A stretch of DNA of 64,000 bases from Methylobacterium gossipiicola (GTDB lineage: Bacteria > Pseudomonadota > Alphaproteobacteria > Rhizobiales > Beijerinckiaceae), in the NCBI RefSeq assembly GCF_900113485.1, contig NZ_FOPM01000001.1, positions 1-64,000 on the forward strand. Direction: 5' to 3'. A program made the translations under genes and the position numbers. The notes beneath the pieces were generated by a model. That model had not been told where the DNA came from and searched no databases. It saw nothing but the letters and a program-made list of their open reading frames with translations. Below, piece by piece: positions 26,855 to 36,298 of the stretch; the stretch's first letter is position 1, and each line of letters starts with the position of its first letter.

Positions 26855-27753
26855 AGGAGCTTGGCCCCGCGCTGATTGACGTAGATCGCCATCAGGCGCT
26901 GGCCGACGCAGAGGAACAGCCGTGAGCGGTTGCGTCCGCCGAAGGCGAGGTTCGCCACGGGGGCGGCGGTGAGAATCTTGCCCAGAAGTTTGCCGGACGG
27001 GTCGATGCAATGGACCCCGTCGCCGGCGCTCGACCACAGGTTCCCGTCCACGTCGCAGCGGAAGCCGTCGGCGAAGCCGGGCTCCACCGTGTGGAACACC
27101 CGGCCCCCGCTCAGGGCGCCCCCCCGGCCGACGACGAAGACCCGCAGATGGCGGGTCGGCTCGGCCGCGAATTGCAGGCCGCTCTCGGCGATGTAGAGCC
27201 GGCTCTCGTCGGGCGAGAAGCACAGCCCGTTGGGCCCTTCGAAATCGTCGGCCACGATGGTGAGGTGGCCCGTGCCCGGATCGAGGCGATAGACCCGCGC
27301 CGGCAGTTCCGGTTCCTGCTTGCCGCCCTCGTAATCGGTCTGGATGCCGTAGGGCGGGTCGGTGAACCAGATCGTTCCGTCCGACTTGCAGACGATGTCG
27401 TTGGGCGAGTTGAGGCGCTTGCCCTCGTAACGGTCGGCCAGCACCGTGACGATGCCGTCGAGTTCGGTCCGGGTGATGCAGCGCCCGCGATGGGAACAGG
27501 AGAGCAGCCGCCCCTCGCGGTCGCGGGCATGTCCGTTCTCGAAATTCGCCGGTGCGCGGAACACGCTGACGCCCCCGTGCTCGCTCCAGCGCATCACCCG
27601 ATCGTTGGGCAGGTCGGAGAACAGCAATTCGTCCCGGTCCCCGAACCAGACCGGCCCCTCGCACCAGCGGAACCCCTCGCCAAGGGTTTCGAGGGGGGCA
27701 TTGGGCAGCACGAAGGCGGCGAAGCGCGGATCGTGGATCTCGAAGCCGTCCAT
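26851..27753 (-). CDS. SMP-30/gluconolactonase-family lactonase
   Basis: A 300-residue six-bladed beta-propeller hydrolase of the SMP-30 family, which opens sugar and other lactones using a divalent metal. Expected metal-site residues occur in CEGPVWF (Glu), LNSPNDIVCKSDG (Asn/Asp) and SPDESRLYIAES (Asp). No signal peptide is seen, so it is probably cytoplasmic. It follows the cupin gene after 12 bp and overlaps the VOC gene. With the divergent GMC oxidoreductase it suggests oxidation of an alcohol or sugar to a lactone and then hydrolysis; this is inference. Confidence 0.85.
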   Translation of the reverse strand: MDGFEIHDPRFAAFVLPNAPLETLGEGFRWCEGPVWFGDRDELLFSDLPNDRVMRWSEHGGVSVFRAPANFENGHARDREGRLLSCSHRGRCITRTELDGIVTVLADRYEGKRLNSPNDIVCKSDGTIWFTDPPYGIQTDYEGGKQEPELPARVYRLDPGTGHLTIVADDFEGPNGLCFSPDESRLYIAESGLQFAAEPTRHLRVFVVGRGGALSGGRVFHTVEPGFADGFRCDVDGNLWSSAGDGVHCIDPSGKLLGKILTAAPVANLAFGGRNRSRLFLCVGQRLMAIYVNQRGAKLL

Positions 27754-27765
27754 GGCGACGATTCC

Positions 27766-28212
27766 TCAGGTAAAGCGGCCGGGGCGGTTTACCGTCGGTG
27801 CAACGTCGAGGCCAACCACCATCATGGTACACGGCTCAGGGCCCACGGTGCCGGAGAGATGGCCTTTCCGGCCGTCGCGCGCCTTGGTGTTCTGGTCCTC
27901 ACCGAACATGAGTTCGCCCGGTCCCATCTCCACCCGGTGGCCGTCCATGGTCTCGACGAACCAGCGCCCGGAGAGCACGGCGATCCATTGCGGCTTCGGA
28001 TTCTCGTGCCACTCGCCGACCCAGCCGACGGGCAGGACCGTGAAGGTGACGCCCGCTTTCTCGGGATCCTGCTTGTCGTTCCATTGCGGCGCCACGTCTG
28101 GGCCGACTCCCTGAAACTGGAAGTTCGTTAGGCTGAACTGCTCCTGGCGGCTCGATCCGTCGGCATCGGTGTAGACGTGCCAATAGGGGATGGATGGCTT
28201 TGCCTCGGTCAT
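27766..28212 (-). CDS. Cupin-fold protein
   Basis: A 148-residue single-domain cupin: the beta-barrel core runs through GWVGEWHENPKPQWIAVLSG and GDHRVEMGPGEL-like residues (HRVEMGPGELMFGED), with His and Gln/Glu positions of cupin motif 1 partly kept. The start at 28212 (MTEAKPS) is chosen because GGAG lies 8 bases upstream; the frame extends 6 codons further. It could be a small dioxygenase, isomerase or sensor. It lies between doxX (18 bp) and the lactonase (12 bp) in one operon. Confidence 0.72.
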   Translation of the reverse strand: MTEAKPSIPYWHVYTDADGSSRQEQFSLTNFQFQGVGPDVAPQWNDKQDPEKAGVTFTVLPVGWVGEWHENPKPQWIAVLSGRWFVETMDGHRVEMGPGELMFGEDQNTKARDGRKGHLSGTVGPEPCTMMVVGLDVAPTVNRPGRFT

Positions 28213-28230
28213 GGCCGCGACTCCTTGCAA

Positions 28231-28692
28231 TTACGGATGAATCTCTGCGGCCTGTAGGCCGCTCGCGAAAGGATGGCGGACGACGTCCGTGGCGGGGGCG
28301 TAGCTGCCGCCGATCACAACGAGGAAAAGGCCGCCGACGAGGCCGAAATTCTTGAAGAAGTCCCAGAAATGCGCCCGGCCCTCGCCGTCGCGGGACCAGA
28401 AGTCCGGAAACTCCCAGAAGCGGTGAAACAGGACCGCCGTCACGGCGCAGAAGCCCGCGAGCACGAAGGCCCCCAGGCGGTCGCCCCACCCGGTCACGAT
28501 CATCACGGGTGTGATCGCCTCGACGAGGATGCCGAGGACGAGGAGCAGGCCCGGGAAGGGCAGGGGACCGGAGGAGGCCTGACCCATGGCCTCGTCCCAA
28601 TGGACGACCTTGTCGTAGGCGCTCAGGGGAAACAGACAGACGAGGCAGATCTTGGCGAGGAGCGGCACCGCCACGAGGTCGAGCCAGGTCAA
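28231..28692 (-). CDS. DoxX-family membrane protein
   Basis: A 153-residue protein with four predicted membrane helices: LLAKICLVCLFPLSAYDKVV, LLLVLGILVEAITPVMIVTG, LGAFVLAGFCAVTAVLF and GLVGGLFLVVIGGSYA. The pattern fits the DoxX family, whose members are linked to quinone-coupled oxidation, though most are uncharacterised. A TTG start at 28692 with GAGGGGG upstream is proposed; longer versions add a Pro/Arg-rich segment unlike the family. First gene of the minus-strand operon, divergent from the GMC gene. Confidence 0.72.
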   Translation of the reverse strand: MTWLDLVAVPLLAKICLVCLFPLSAYDKVVHWDEAMGQASSGPLPFPGLLLVLGILVEAITPVMIVTGWGDRLGAFVLAGFCAVTAVLFHRFWEFPDFWSRDGEGRAHFWDFFKNFGLVGGLFLVVIGGSYAPATDVVRHPFASGLQAAEIHP

Positions 28693-28938
28693 TGCCGGCC
28701 CCCTCGGTGGCCGGAACGCGAAGGGACCGCTGTGTGGATCATCGGGGCTCCTGGCAGCCGCCCGACGCCCATTCGTGGGGCGCGCGGCGTGCCCCTGTAA
28801 CGCTGGGCGCCCCGTGCGGTTGCGAGGCCCGCCCTTCCAAGTCTCTCCCCCGCATTCCATGTTCGGGGCGGAACGGGTGGGATTGCTTCACGTTGGCCGT
28901 GTCGAACGCCCCAACCTCGACCGTTCGGCAAGGTCCCC

Positions 28939-30507
28939 ATGTCCCAGGATCGTTACGACGTCATCGTCATCGGGAGCGGTCCCGGCGGTGGATCGCTCGT
29001 GTCCCGCCTCGCCCGCACGGGCAAACGCATCCTCCTTCTCGAACGCGGGGACTATCTGCCCCGGTCGCAGGCGAACTGGGACGCCAAGACGGTGTTCGTG
29101 GACGGCGCTTATCAGGCCAAGGAGACCTGGTACGGCGGCGATGGCCGGCCCTTCAGCCCGGCCCTGCACTACTATGTCGGCGGAAATTCGAAGGTGTACG
29201 GCGCGGCGCTCCTCAGGATGCGCGAGCGCGACTTCGAGGCCGTTCGTCACGTCGATGGCATCTCACCGGCCTGGCCCCTGGGATACGACGTGTTCGAACC
29301 CTACTACACGGAGGCCGAGCGCCTGTTCGCCGTCCACGGCGACCGGGGCGAGGACCCGAACGAGCCGTGGGCGAGCGCGCCCTACGATCACCCGGGCGTC
29401 TCCCACGAACCGCGCATCCAGCGGCTCTCGGACGATTGGGCCAAAGAAGGGCTCAATCCCTTCCATCTGCCGCTCGGCATCAAGCTCACGGAACGCAACG
29501 GCCGCCCGACGCCGACCAGCACCTGCATCCGCTGCGATGCCTTCGACGGATTCCCCTGCCTCCTCAACGGCAAGGCGGACGCGCAGGTGATGACCGTCGA
29601 TCCGACGCTCGCGGCGCATCCCAACGTCACGCTCCTGGTCAACGCCTACGTGTCGCGCCTGGAAACGGATGCGTCGGGCCGCCGGGTGACCTCGGTTCAC
29701 GTCACCCGCGAGGGCCGGGAGGAGCGCTACGGCGCCGATATCGTCGTGGTGGCCTGCGGTGCCCTGTCGTCGGCCCTGCTGTTCCTGCGCTCGGCCTGCG
29801 CCGCGCATCCGAACGGCCTCGCCAATGGCTCGGATCAGGTCGGGCGCAACTACATGCGTCACAACATGTCGGTGCTCATGGCCCTTTCGAAGGAGCCGAA
29901 CGACACGGTGTTCCAGAAGACCCTGGCGGTCTCGGATTTCTATTTCGAATCGAGGGCCTGGGAGTACCCGATGGGCCTGATCCAGATGTGCGCCAAGACC
30001 CATCCGGACCAGATTCGCGGGGAGGAATTTCCGAAATGGACGGGGTTCCTGCCTGATGCGCCATTCAACATGGTGGCGCGACACGCCATGGATTTCTGGC
30101 TCCAGAGCGAGGATCTGCCGCATCCCGACAACCGGGTCAGCCTCGACCGCGACGGGCGCGTGATCCTCGATATCGCGGAGAACAACCGCGCGGCCCATGA
30201 CCGCTTACGCAACACCCTGGAGGGGCTGCTGGAGCCGGCGGGCGCCTACACCTACCTGTTCGAGCGCTCGCTCTACCTCGGCAAGAACATTCCCTTGAGC
30301 GGCACCGCGCATCAAGCCGGCACCCTGCGTTTCGGCACCGATCCCCGTTCTTCGGTGCTCGATCTCAACTGCAAGACGCATGAGATCGACAACCTCTACG
30401 TCACCGATGCGAGTTTCTTTCCCTCCATCGGGGCCGTGAACCCAACCCTCACCATCGTGGCCAACGCGTTGCGGGTCGCGGCGCATCTCGAAGAACGCCT
30501 GGGCTGA
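28939..30507 (+). CDS. GMC-family FAD oxidoreductase
   Basis: A 522-residue glucose-methanol-choline family flavoenzyme. FAD-binding motif DVIVIGSGPGGGSLVSRLA at the N-terminus, the second FAD contact YYVGGNSKVYGAALLRMRE, and the C-terminal active-site region SGTAHQAGTLRFG ... VNPTLTIVANALR with the conserved His and Asn-Pro. Cys-rich CIRCDAFDGFPC is typical of a bacterial subgroup that passes electrons to the respiratory chain. No signal peptide. It is divergent from the DoxX-cupin-lactonase-VOC operon, suggesting a shared oxidation pathway. The substrate is unknown. Confidence 0.9.
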   Translation: MSQDRYDVIVIGSGPGGGSLVSRLARTGKRILLLERGDYLPRSQANWDAKTVFVDGAYQAKETWYGGDGRPFSPALHYYVGGNSKVYGAALLRMRERDFEAVRHVDGISPAWPLGYDVFEPYYTEAERLFAVHGDRGEDPNEPWASAPYDHPGVSHEPRIQRLSDDWAKEGLNPFHLPLGIKLTERNGRPTPTSTCIRCDAFDGFPCLLNGKADAQVMTVDPTLAAHPNVTLLVNAYVSRLETDASGRRVTSVHVTREGREERYGADIVVVACGALSSALLFLRSACAAHPNGLANGSDQVGRNYMRHNMSVLMALSKEPNDTVFQKTLAVSDFYFESRAWEYPMGLIQMCAKTHPDQIRGEEFPKWTGFLPDAPFNMVARHAMDFWLQSEDLPHPDNRVSLDRDGRVILDIAENNRAAHDRLRNTLEGLLEPAGAYTYLFERSLYLGKNIPLSGTAHQAGTLRFGTDPRSSVLDLNCKTHEIDNLYVTDASFFPSIGAVNPTLTIVANALRVAAHLEERLG

Positions 30508-30530
30508 CAGCCGGGGCCTCGACAAAGACA

Positions 30531-30558
30531 ATCCGCCCGCCCCGAGGGGCAGGCGGAT
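30531..30558 (+). terminator. Hairpin after the GMC gene
   Basis: ATCCGCCCGCCCC and GGGGCAGGCGGAT pair with one mismatch around a short loop, 23 bp past the GMC stop. No T run follows. It lies between convergent genes and could act in both directions. Confidence 0.55.
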
Positions 30559-30685
30559 CACAAGGCCCGCGCGGCGCTCGAGCGTCGCCGAACTCCGCGA
30601 TGGCGAAGGCATCGAACGGCGTTCGTACGAGGGAACCGACGGGCCGGGTGTCCCGGGCCGCCGGTCATGCTCGCGGGATGCGCGA

Positions 30686-32836
30686 TCAGGCGGCCCGAAC
30701 GGTGGCGAGGAACTGATCGACCTCGGCCCGCAGGGTTTCGGATTGCCGTGCGAGGTCGGCGGCGGCCTGCTGCACCTGTCCAGCCGAACGCCCGGCATCC
30801 TCGGCCGACTCGGCCACGGCGGCGATATCCTGCGTCATCGCGCCGGTGCCGGCGGAAGCCTGCCCCATGTTGCGGACGATCTCCTGGGTGGTCACGCCCT
30901 GTTCCTCGACGGCCGCCGCGATGCTGCCGGTGACCTGGCTCATATTCTGAATGCGGGTGGCGATGCCCTGGATGGCGCCGGCGGCTTCACCGGTCGCGGA
31001 CTGGATCGCCTCGACCTGCTGACCGATCTCCACCGTCGCGCGGGTGGTCTGTTCGGCGAGGCTCTTCACCTCGGCGGCGACGACGGCGAAACCGCGCCCG
31101 GCCTCGCCGGCCCGGGCCGCCTCGATGGTGGCGTTGAGGGCCAGCAGGTTGGTCTGACCGGCGATCTGCGACACCATCCCGACGACGTCGCCGATGCGGG
31201 CGGCGGCGGCCGAGAGGCGGCGCATGGTCTCGGCGGTGCGGTCGGCCTCGCCCACGGCGGTGCGGGACACGTCGGCGGCCTGCTCGATCTGGCGGCCGAT
31301 CTCCTCCACGGTTGCGCCGAGTTCCTCGGCCGCCGCCGCGACGGCGTTGACGTTCTCGGCGGTCTCATGGGCCGTGGTGGCCACGGAGCCGGAGCGCTGG
31401 GCGGTGCCGGCGACCGTGGTGATCATCCGGTCGGAGGCCGTGTTGAGGCCCGAGGCGGCCTGCGAAACCGTGTCGACGATGCGACCCACGGACCGCTCGA
31501 AGCCGTCGGCGAGGTTCGCCAGCAGGACACGGCGATCGGCCTCCTCACGCATCCGCGCCGCTTCCGTGGTCTGCAACTGACGCGCGGCGTCTTCGAGGGA
31601 GATGTCACGGATGGTGACGACGGCCCGGGCGATCTCGCCGATCTCGTCGGCGCGCTTGGCGCCGGGTACCTCGGCCAGGACCTCGCGGTGGGCGAGGGCG
31701 CGGAGGGCGCGGGTGAGGTCGGTCAGGGGCCGGACGATGCTGCGTGCGAACAGCAGGCCGAAGATCGAGGTCACGACCAGGATGCCGAGGGAGACGTAGA
31801 TCAGGGCCTGCGTCAGCGTTCCGACGGATTGCAGGATCTCGTCCTCGGATTGCGTCGCCGCGAGGGTCCAGGGGGAGCCCATGACCGAAACCTTCTCCGT
31901 CGCGGCCATGCGGTTGCCTTCGGCGACGGCATAGGAGAATGGCCTGCGGTCACCCAGCAGGGCCGGGGTCAGGCCCAGCGCGGCGGCTTCCGCGCCGGCC
32001 TTGACCGTCGCCAGGAGCGGCGGGTCACTGCGCAAGCGTCCGTCTGCGCCCACGGCCACCACCTGCCCGGTGTCTCCGAGACCGCCGCGATCGGACAGGG
32101 TCCGGTCGAACAACACAGGGGCCACGCGCATCACCACGAAGCCGACGCGCGAGGCGGCCTGACCCGTGCCCATGGCGACGTTGGCCCGGCGGGTGATCGC
32201 GCGGCCGAAGAAGGCCGAGGGACCGCTCCCTGCGGGATAGGCCGAGAAATCCTCGTACAGGGTCGCGTCGGCATCCGCCGCCTTCAGGCGCTCGATGAGG
32301 CGCGACAGGCCCGTTCCGGCCAGTTCCGCATCCGACAGGGTGTGCGAGAAGTCCGCACCCTTGGTGGTGGTGTAGACGACGCGTCCGTCCTCGGAGACGA
32401 ACAGGAGATCGGCGTAGCCGGGGCGCTCGATCAGCTTGCGTGCGACCTCCTGCACCTTCGTGTGCCGGCGGCTGTACATGGTGCCGGTCGCTTCGGCCGT
32501 CAGACGGTCCTCCGGCTTGGCCCCACTCGTATAGGCCTGGACCGTGGTGGCGAAGTCGGGCTTGGCCGGGTCGAGGGCCTCGACGAGATCCGCGAAGTTT
32601 CCGGCGATCTGCGGGTTGGCCGCCGTCGTCACGAGATCGCCGAGTGCCCGCTCGGCGACGAGTTCGATACCGATCTTACGTCCCGTCACCGCAAGTTGCA
32701 GCCGATCCTGCGCCGCCTCGACCAGGCCGGACTTGGCGAACGACCAGCTCAACCCAGCGAGGGCCGTGGCGCTGACGAGGGCGAGGCCGATGGTGATGGC
32801 GGGGAGGCGGACTTTGAGGCTGGAGAGAGCGGACAT
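30686..32836 (-). CDS. Methyl-accepting chemotaxis protein with periplasmic sensor
   Basis: A 716-residue chemoreceptor: one membrane helix near residues 10-30, a large periplasmic sensor (about 35-340, probably double-Cache: [20 protein letters not shown]), a second helix near 346-368, a HAMP domain ([20 protein letters not shown]) and a cytoplasmic signalling domain with the conserved hairpin tip [16 protein letters not shown]. It would sense a small ligand and control the CheA kinase. No che genes are nearby. The AT-rich upstream region holds a small inverted repeat. Confidence 0.93.
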   Translation of the reverse strand: MSALSSLKVRLPAITIGLALVSATALAGLSWSFAKSGLVEAAQDRLQLAVTGRKIGIELVAERALGDLVTTAANPQIAGNFADLVEALDPAKPDFATTVQAYTSGAKPEDRLTAEATGTMYSRRHTKVQEVARKLIERPGYADLLFVSEDGRVVYTTTKGADFSHTLSDAELAGTGLSRLIERLKAADADATLYEDFSAYPAGSGPSAFFGRAITRRANVAMGTGQAASRVGFVVMRVAPVLFDRTLSDRGGLGDTGQVVAVGADGRLRSDPPLLATVKAGAEAAALGLTPALLGDRRPFSYAVAEGNRMAATEKVSVMGSPWTLAATQSEDEILQSVGTLTQALIYVSLGILVVTSIFGLLFARSIVRPLTDLTRALRALAHREVLAEVPGAKRADEIGEIARAVVTIRDISLEDAARQLQTTEAARMREEADRRVLLANLADGFERSVGRIVDTVSQAASGLNTASDRMITTVAGTAQRSGSVATTAHETAENVNAVAAAAEELGATVEEIGRQIEQAADVSRTAVGEADRTAETMRRLSAAAARIGDVVGMVSQIAGQTNLLALNATIEAARAGEAGRGFAVVAAEVKSLAEQTTRATVEIGQQVEAIQSATGEAAGAIQGIATRIQNMSQVTGSIAAAVEEQGVTTQEIVRNMGQASAGTGAMTQDIAAVAESAEDAGRSAGQVQQAAADLARQSETLRAEVDQFLATVRAA

Positions 32837-32872
32837 GAAGGCACACCGTTGGAGGGTGCCGGCAACATAGAC

Positions 32873-32895
32873 ATAAGTTTATAAGAAAGACTTAT
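32873..32895. promoter_or_regulatory. Inverted repeat upstream of the chemoreceptor gene
   Basis: ATAAGT and ACTTAT, 11 bases apart, lie 36 bp upstream of the ATG in a locally AT-rich stretch. Such an arrangement can be a regulator site or part of the promoter. The evidence is symmetry and position only. Confidence 0.3.
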
Positions 32896-33042
32896 CGCGC
32901 GAAGGCTCGACCGGTCTCGTCCTACCGAGCATCGGCATTCGGGCGTTCTCGGCCGACCTTATTATGTTCCGAGCTTACCCATTCATGTAAAGTGGACTGC
33001 AATCTGTGCGCGAAGCGGCAGTATAGTTTTCGGGTTGCACGA

Positions 33043-34620
33043 TCATGCCGTCTCGGTGACGAGACCGGCGGCTTCCGTTGGGCTGGATCGATCGTCCAGG
33101 AACATCCGGTAGGCTGGATTATCGGTCTCGTCGATGCAGGGATAGCCCAGAGCTTCGATGGCCGTGTCGAAGCGGGCGCGCTCCGTCGTCGGCACCCCGA
33201 TCCCCGCCAGAACCCGGCCGTAATCGGCGCCGTGGTTGCGGTAGTGGAACAGGGTGATGTCGAAGCCGTCGCCGAGGCCGTCGAGAAACTTCATCAAGGC
33301 GCCGGGACGCTCTGGGAACTGGAAGCGGTAGAGGCGCTCGTCGGCCAGACCCGTGGCCCGGCCGCCGACCATGTAGCGGACATGGACCTTGGCCATTTCG
33401 TTGTCGCTCATGTCGAGGGCGCGGTAGCCCGCCGCCGCCAGTTCGGCGATGAGGGCGCGCTTCGCTCCTGCCCCGCCCGGCAGGTTGATGCCGACGAAGA
33501 TATGCGCCTCGCCGCCTTGCGCCGAGCGGTAGTTGAACTCGGTGATGGCGCGGGGGCCCAGGGTCCGGATGAAGGCCCGGTAAGCGCCCGGCCGCTCGGG
33601 GATCGTGACGCCGAGCAGAATCTCGCGCTCCTCGCCGATCTCGGCGCGTTCGGCGATGTGGCGCAGGCGATCGAAGTTCAGGTTCGCGCCGCTGGAGATC
33701 GCCACCAGGGTGCCGGTCCCAGCATCGGTACCGATCCCCTCGCGCGCGCGCGCCGCGTAGGCTTTCGCGCCCGCGAGCGCCAGGGCGCCCGACGGCTCCG
33801 AGATGGCGCGGGTGTCGTCGAAGATGTCCTTCACCGCCGCGCACATGGCGTCGGTGTCCACGGTGATGACCCCGTCGAGGTGTTCGCGGCAGAGGCGGAA
33901 CGTCTCCTCGCCGGCCTGGCGCACGGCCACGCCGTCGGCGAACAGGCCCACCGTCGGCAGGGTGACGCGTTCATTGGCGGCGAGCGCCGCCGCCATGCAG
34001 GCGGCGTCGTCCGGCTCGACGCCGATCACCTTGGTCTCGGGGCGCAGGTACTTCACGTAAGTCGCGATCCCGGCCGCCAGGCCGCCGCCGCCGATGGGCA
34101 CGAAGATCGCCTCGATGGGTCCCGAATGTTGGGTCAGGATCTCCATGCCGATGGTGCCCTGACCGGCGATGACGTCGGGATCGTCGAAGGGATGCAGGAA
34201 GGTCAGGCCGTCGCGGGCCTCCAATTCGCGGGCATGCCCAAGGGCCTCGTCGAAGGCGTCGCCGAACAGGATCACCTCGGCGCCGCGCGCCCGGCAGGCA
34301 TCGACCTTGATGGCCGGGGTGGTGCGGGGCATCACGATGACGGCGCGCACATTCAGGCGCGCGGCGGCGAGCGCCACGCCCTGGGCATGGTTGCCGGCGG
34401 ACGCGCAGACGACTCCCCGGGCCAGGACCTCGGCGGGCAGGCCCGACATCTTGTTGTACGCGCCCCGCAGCTTGAACGAGAACACCGGCTGCAGATCCTC
34501 GCGCTTCAGCAGCACCGGGCGCCCGAGGCGGGCCGAGAGGCGCGGCATCGGATCCAGCGGGCTCTCGATGGCGACGTCGTAGACGCGGGCGGTGAGGATC
34601 TTGCGGATGTAGTCGGTCAA
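33043..34620 (-). CDS. ilvA: Threonine deaminase (threonine ammonia-lyase), biosynthetic
   Basis: A 525-residue PLP enzyme making 2-oxobutanoate from threonine, the first step to isoleucine. The PLP lysine is K50 in FSFKLRGAYNKM, and the glycine-rich phosphate loop is IGGGGLAAG. The C-terminal third carries two ACT-like regulatory domains (LGVTIPERPGAYRAFIRTLG and YRFQFPERPGALMKFLDGLG), as in the isoleucine-inhibited form. No ATG is available: TTG at 34620 gives the family-typical opening MTDYIRKILTARVYD; a GTG at 34701 would add 27 residues. Confidence 0.93.
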   Translation of the reverse strand: MTDYIRKILTARVYDVAIESPLDPMPRLSARLGRPVLLKREDLQPVFSFKLRGAYNKMSGLPAEVLARGVVCASAGNHAQGVALAAARLNVRAVIVMPRTTPAIKVDACRARGAEVILFGDAFDEALGHARELEARDGLTFLHPFDDPDVIAGQGTIGMEILTQHSGPIEAIFVPIGGGGLAAGIATYVKYLRPETKVIGVEPDDAACMAAALAANERVTLPTVGLFADGVAVRQAGEETFRLCREHLDGVITVDTDAMCAAVKDIFDDTRAISEPSGALALAGAKAYAARAREGIGTDAGTGTLVAISSGANLNFDRLRHIAERAEIGEEREILLGVTIPERPGAYRAFIRTLGPRAITEFNYRSAQGGEAHIFVGINLPGGAGAKRALIAELAAAGYRALDMSDNEMAKVHVRYMVGGRATGLADERLYRFQFPERPGALMKFLDGLGDGFDITLFHYRNHGADYGRVLAGIGVPTTERARFDTAIEALGYPCIDETDNPAYRMFLDDRSSPTEAAGLVTETA

Positions 34621-34738
34621 GGAGTCACGGGCTCCGGCGGTGGTGCGGTGCGGAAAACTCTCGCCCGCACATAGGCTCTTGTGGGGCAAGAAGCGAGGCA
34701 CCCGCCCGTGCGGCGCCCGCCCGCAACCCTCGGGGCAC

Positions 34739-35257
34739 TCATTCGGAGGCTGAAGCGAGGGGCTTCTCCATCAGGATGGCGTGCGACGTGACGGCTCGCC
34801 CTTCGTAGCGTTTCACCTCACCCGTCGTTCGGAAGCCCATTCGCCGCCAGAAGCCACAGGCGGGATTTGTCTCGATGACGGCAATCCGTACGGTTGTGGC
34901 GCGCAGATCGGTCCGGATGAGGTGTTCGGCACGATCGTAGAGCGCGCGACCGAGGCCGATCCCATGAAGGCTTTCGCGGACGGCCAAGAGACCGATGAAG
35001 GCGACGTTTGGTGCCGGGTAATGGGCGATGATGTCCAGCAGCCCGACGGGCGATCCGTGTCGGTACATGACGAAACTATGCTTGTTCCGGACATGAGACC
35101 CGGGAGGCAAAGCCGTTACGAACTCGGTCGCGGCGCCGTCTCTCCGATCAACGCCATCGACACATCTCGAATAGGCCCGAAGATCGTCGAAAATGCTCTC
35201 AACGTCGGCGAAGCTGTTTTCGGTGACGCGCGACAAGCGCAAAGATGACTTTGACAT
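34739..35257 (-). CDS. GNAT-family N-acetyltransferase
   Basis: A 172-residue acetyltransferase. The acetyl-CoA binding region is visible as FIGLLAVRESLHGIGLGRALYDRAEH (motif A, with the Q/RxxGxG/A-type loop HGIGLG) and NPACGFWRRMGFRTTGE near the C-terminus. Substrate unknown. Stand-alone gene between ilvA and the flavin-type oxidase gene, on the same strand. Confidence 0.85.
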   Translation of the reverse strand: MSKSSLRLSRVTENSFADVESIFDDLRAYSRCVDGVDRRDGAATEFVTALPPGSHVRNKHSFVMYRHGSPVGLLDIIAHYPAPNVAFIGLLAVRESLHGIGLGRALYDRAEHLIRTDLRATTVRIAVIETNPACGFWRRMGFRTTGEVKRYEGRAVTSHAILMEKPLASASE

Positions 35258-35337
35258 GTGCGAGCCGGAAATTTACCGTTGCTGGGTGCGACATCGCTCA
35301 TAAATCGGGATCGGCCAGACCAGAAATTCGTTTCCGA

Positions 35338-35892
35338 CTAGAAATCGCGAAACCCCGTCGGCAGGCCGTCGATGCTCGTCGTGTTCTTCTCGGCCCGGTA
35401 CGCGCGCAGCCCCTCTTCGCCCTTGGCCTGCGCCCAGCGGTCGAGGGTGGGGCGCTCGCCGACATGGTCGAAGAACGGCACGGCATAGCCGCAACTCGTC
35501 TGCACGAGGTCGACGGTGAGAAAGACGATCTGGCGCGCGCCAGCGGGCTCCGCGCCCCCATGGAAACGGTCGAGGAAGGCCGCGTAATCGGGCGTCCCCC
35601 GGAACGCGATGCGGCCCTGGCCATAGAGGCGCAGAATCATGGGCGCGCCGTCGAAGGCGCACAGCATGATGGTCAGGGCGCCGCCGGCCTTCACGTGGGC
35701 CGCCGTTTCGCTGCCGCTGCCGGTGAGGTCGAGATACGCCACAGCGTTCGGGCCCAGCACGTGCAGATGGGCGGTGGAGCGCGGTGAGATGTTGACCCGC
35801 GTCCCCGTCGCGCAGGAGCCGGTGAAGAAGATCTTCTGGGTTTCGATGAAGGCCCGATGCGTGTCGGTGATCGCCGGGAACTGCATTGCCAT
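35338..35892 (-). CDS. Pyridoxamine 5'-phosphate oxidase-like FMN-binding protein
   Basis: A 184-residue split-barrel protein. Seen are RVNISPRSTAHLHVLGPNAV and a run to RLYGQGRIAFRGTP typical of the PNPOx-like superfamily, whose members bind FMN, F420 or heme. The residues that bind pyridoxal phosphate in true PdxH are not obvious, so general flavin-reductase or stress-protection roles are as likely. Ends with a helical C-terminus (RPTLDRWAQAKGEEGLRAY). Confidence 0.8.
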   Translation of the reverse strand: MAMQFPAITDTHRAFIETQKIFFTGSCATGTRVNISPRSTAHLHVLGPNAVAYLDLTGSGSETAAHVKAGGALTIMLCAFDGAPMILRLYGQGRIAFRGTPDYAAFLDRFHGGAEPAGARQIVFLTVDLVQTSCGYAVPFFDHVGERPTLDRWAQAKGEEGLRAYRAEKNTTSIDGLPTGFRDF

Positions 35893-35948
35893 CGGAGCCT
35901 CGCCGGTTGGAATTCAGATCAATGGGGCTCTCACTTGTCGCGCCCGCC

Positions 35949-36296
35949 TCAGCCGATCCGCTCGATCAAGGCGGCGATCCAGATCAGGGCGGCGATGCCC
36001 TGCGCCGAAAACGTCCCGGCCGAGGCCAGATCCTTGACGATCCCGATCTTCGGATGATGGCCGGGATGGAGATGGTCGCACAGTTTCTCGATGGCGGTGT
36101 TGAGAAATTCCGCCGCCAGCATCAGGAGCAGGCTTGCCAGCAGGGCGACGCGGACCCAAAGGGTCGTGCCGAGGAGCAAGCCGAGGGGGACGCCCAGGAC
36201 GAGCAGCACGAGTTCGAGGCGAACGGCGCGTTCCGTGCGGGCGCCGTGCACGAGGCCGCGCCAGGAATTCAGGAAGGCGAGGTAGAGGGCCAGCAT
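35949..36296 (-). CDS. dgkA: Diacylglycerol kinase (DgkA type)
   Basis: A 115-residue trimeric inner-membrane kinase that phosphorylates diacylglycerol to phosphatidate, recycling lipid left after periplasmic glucan or lipid A modification. The amphipathic N-terminal helix, three membrane helices and the active-site motif EFLNTAIEKLCDHL (with the conserved Glu and Asn) are present, followed by KIGIVKDLASAGTF with the conserved KD-x-xSA. The ATG is 2 bp past the stop of the AbrB-type gene, so they are co-transcribed. Confidence 0.92.
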   Translation of the reverse strand: MLALYLAFLNSWRGLVHGARTERAVRLELVLLVLGVPLGLLLGTTLWVRVALLASLLLMLAAEFLNTAIEKLCDHLHPGHHPKIGIVKDLASAGTFSAQGIAALIWIAALIERIG

Positions 36297-36298
36297 GG

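Noticed and set aside
30743-32884. Plus-strand frame of 713 codons
   Set aside because: It is antisense to the chemoreceptor gene; Gly/Asp/His-rich without motifs.
32992-34674. Plus-strand frame of 560 codons
   Set aside because: It is antisense to ilvA, which has a full set of PLP and ACT motifs.
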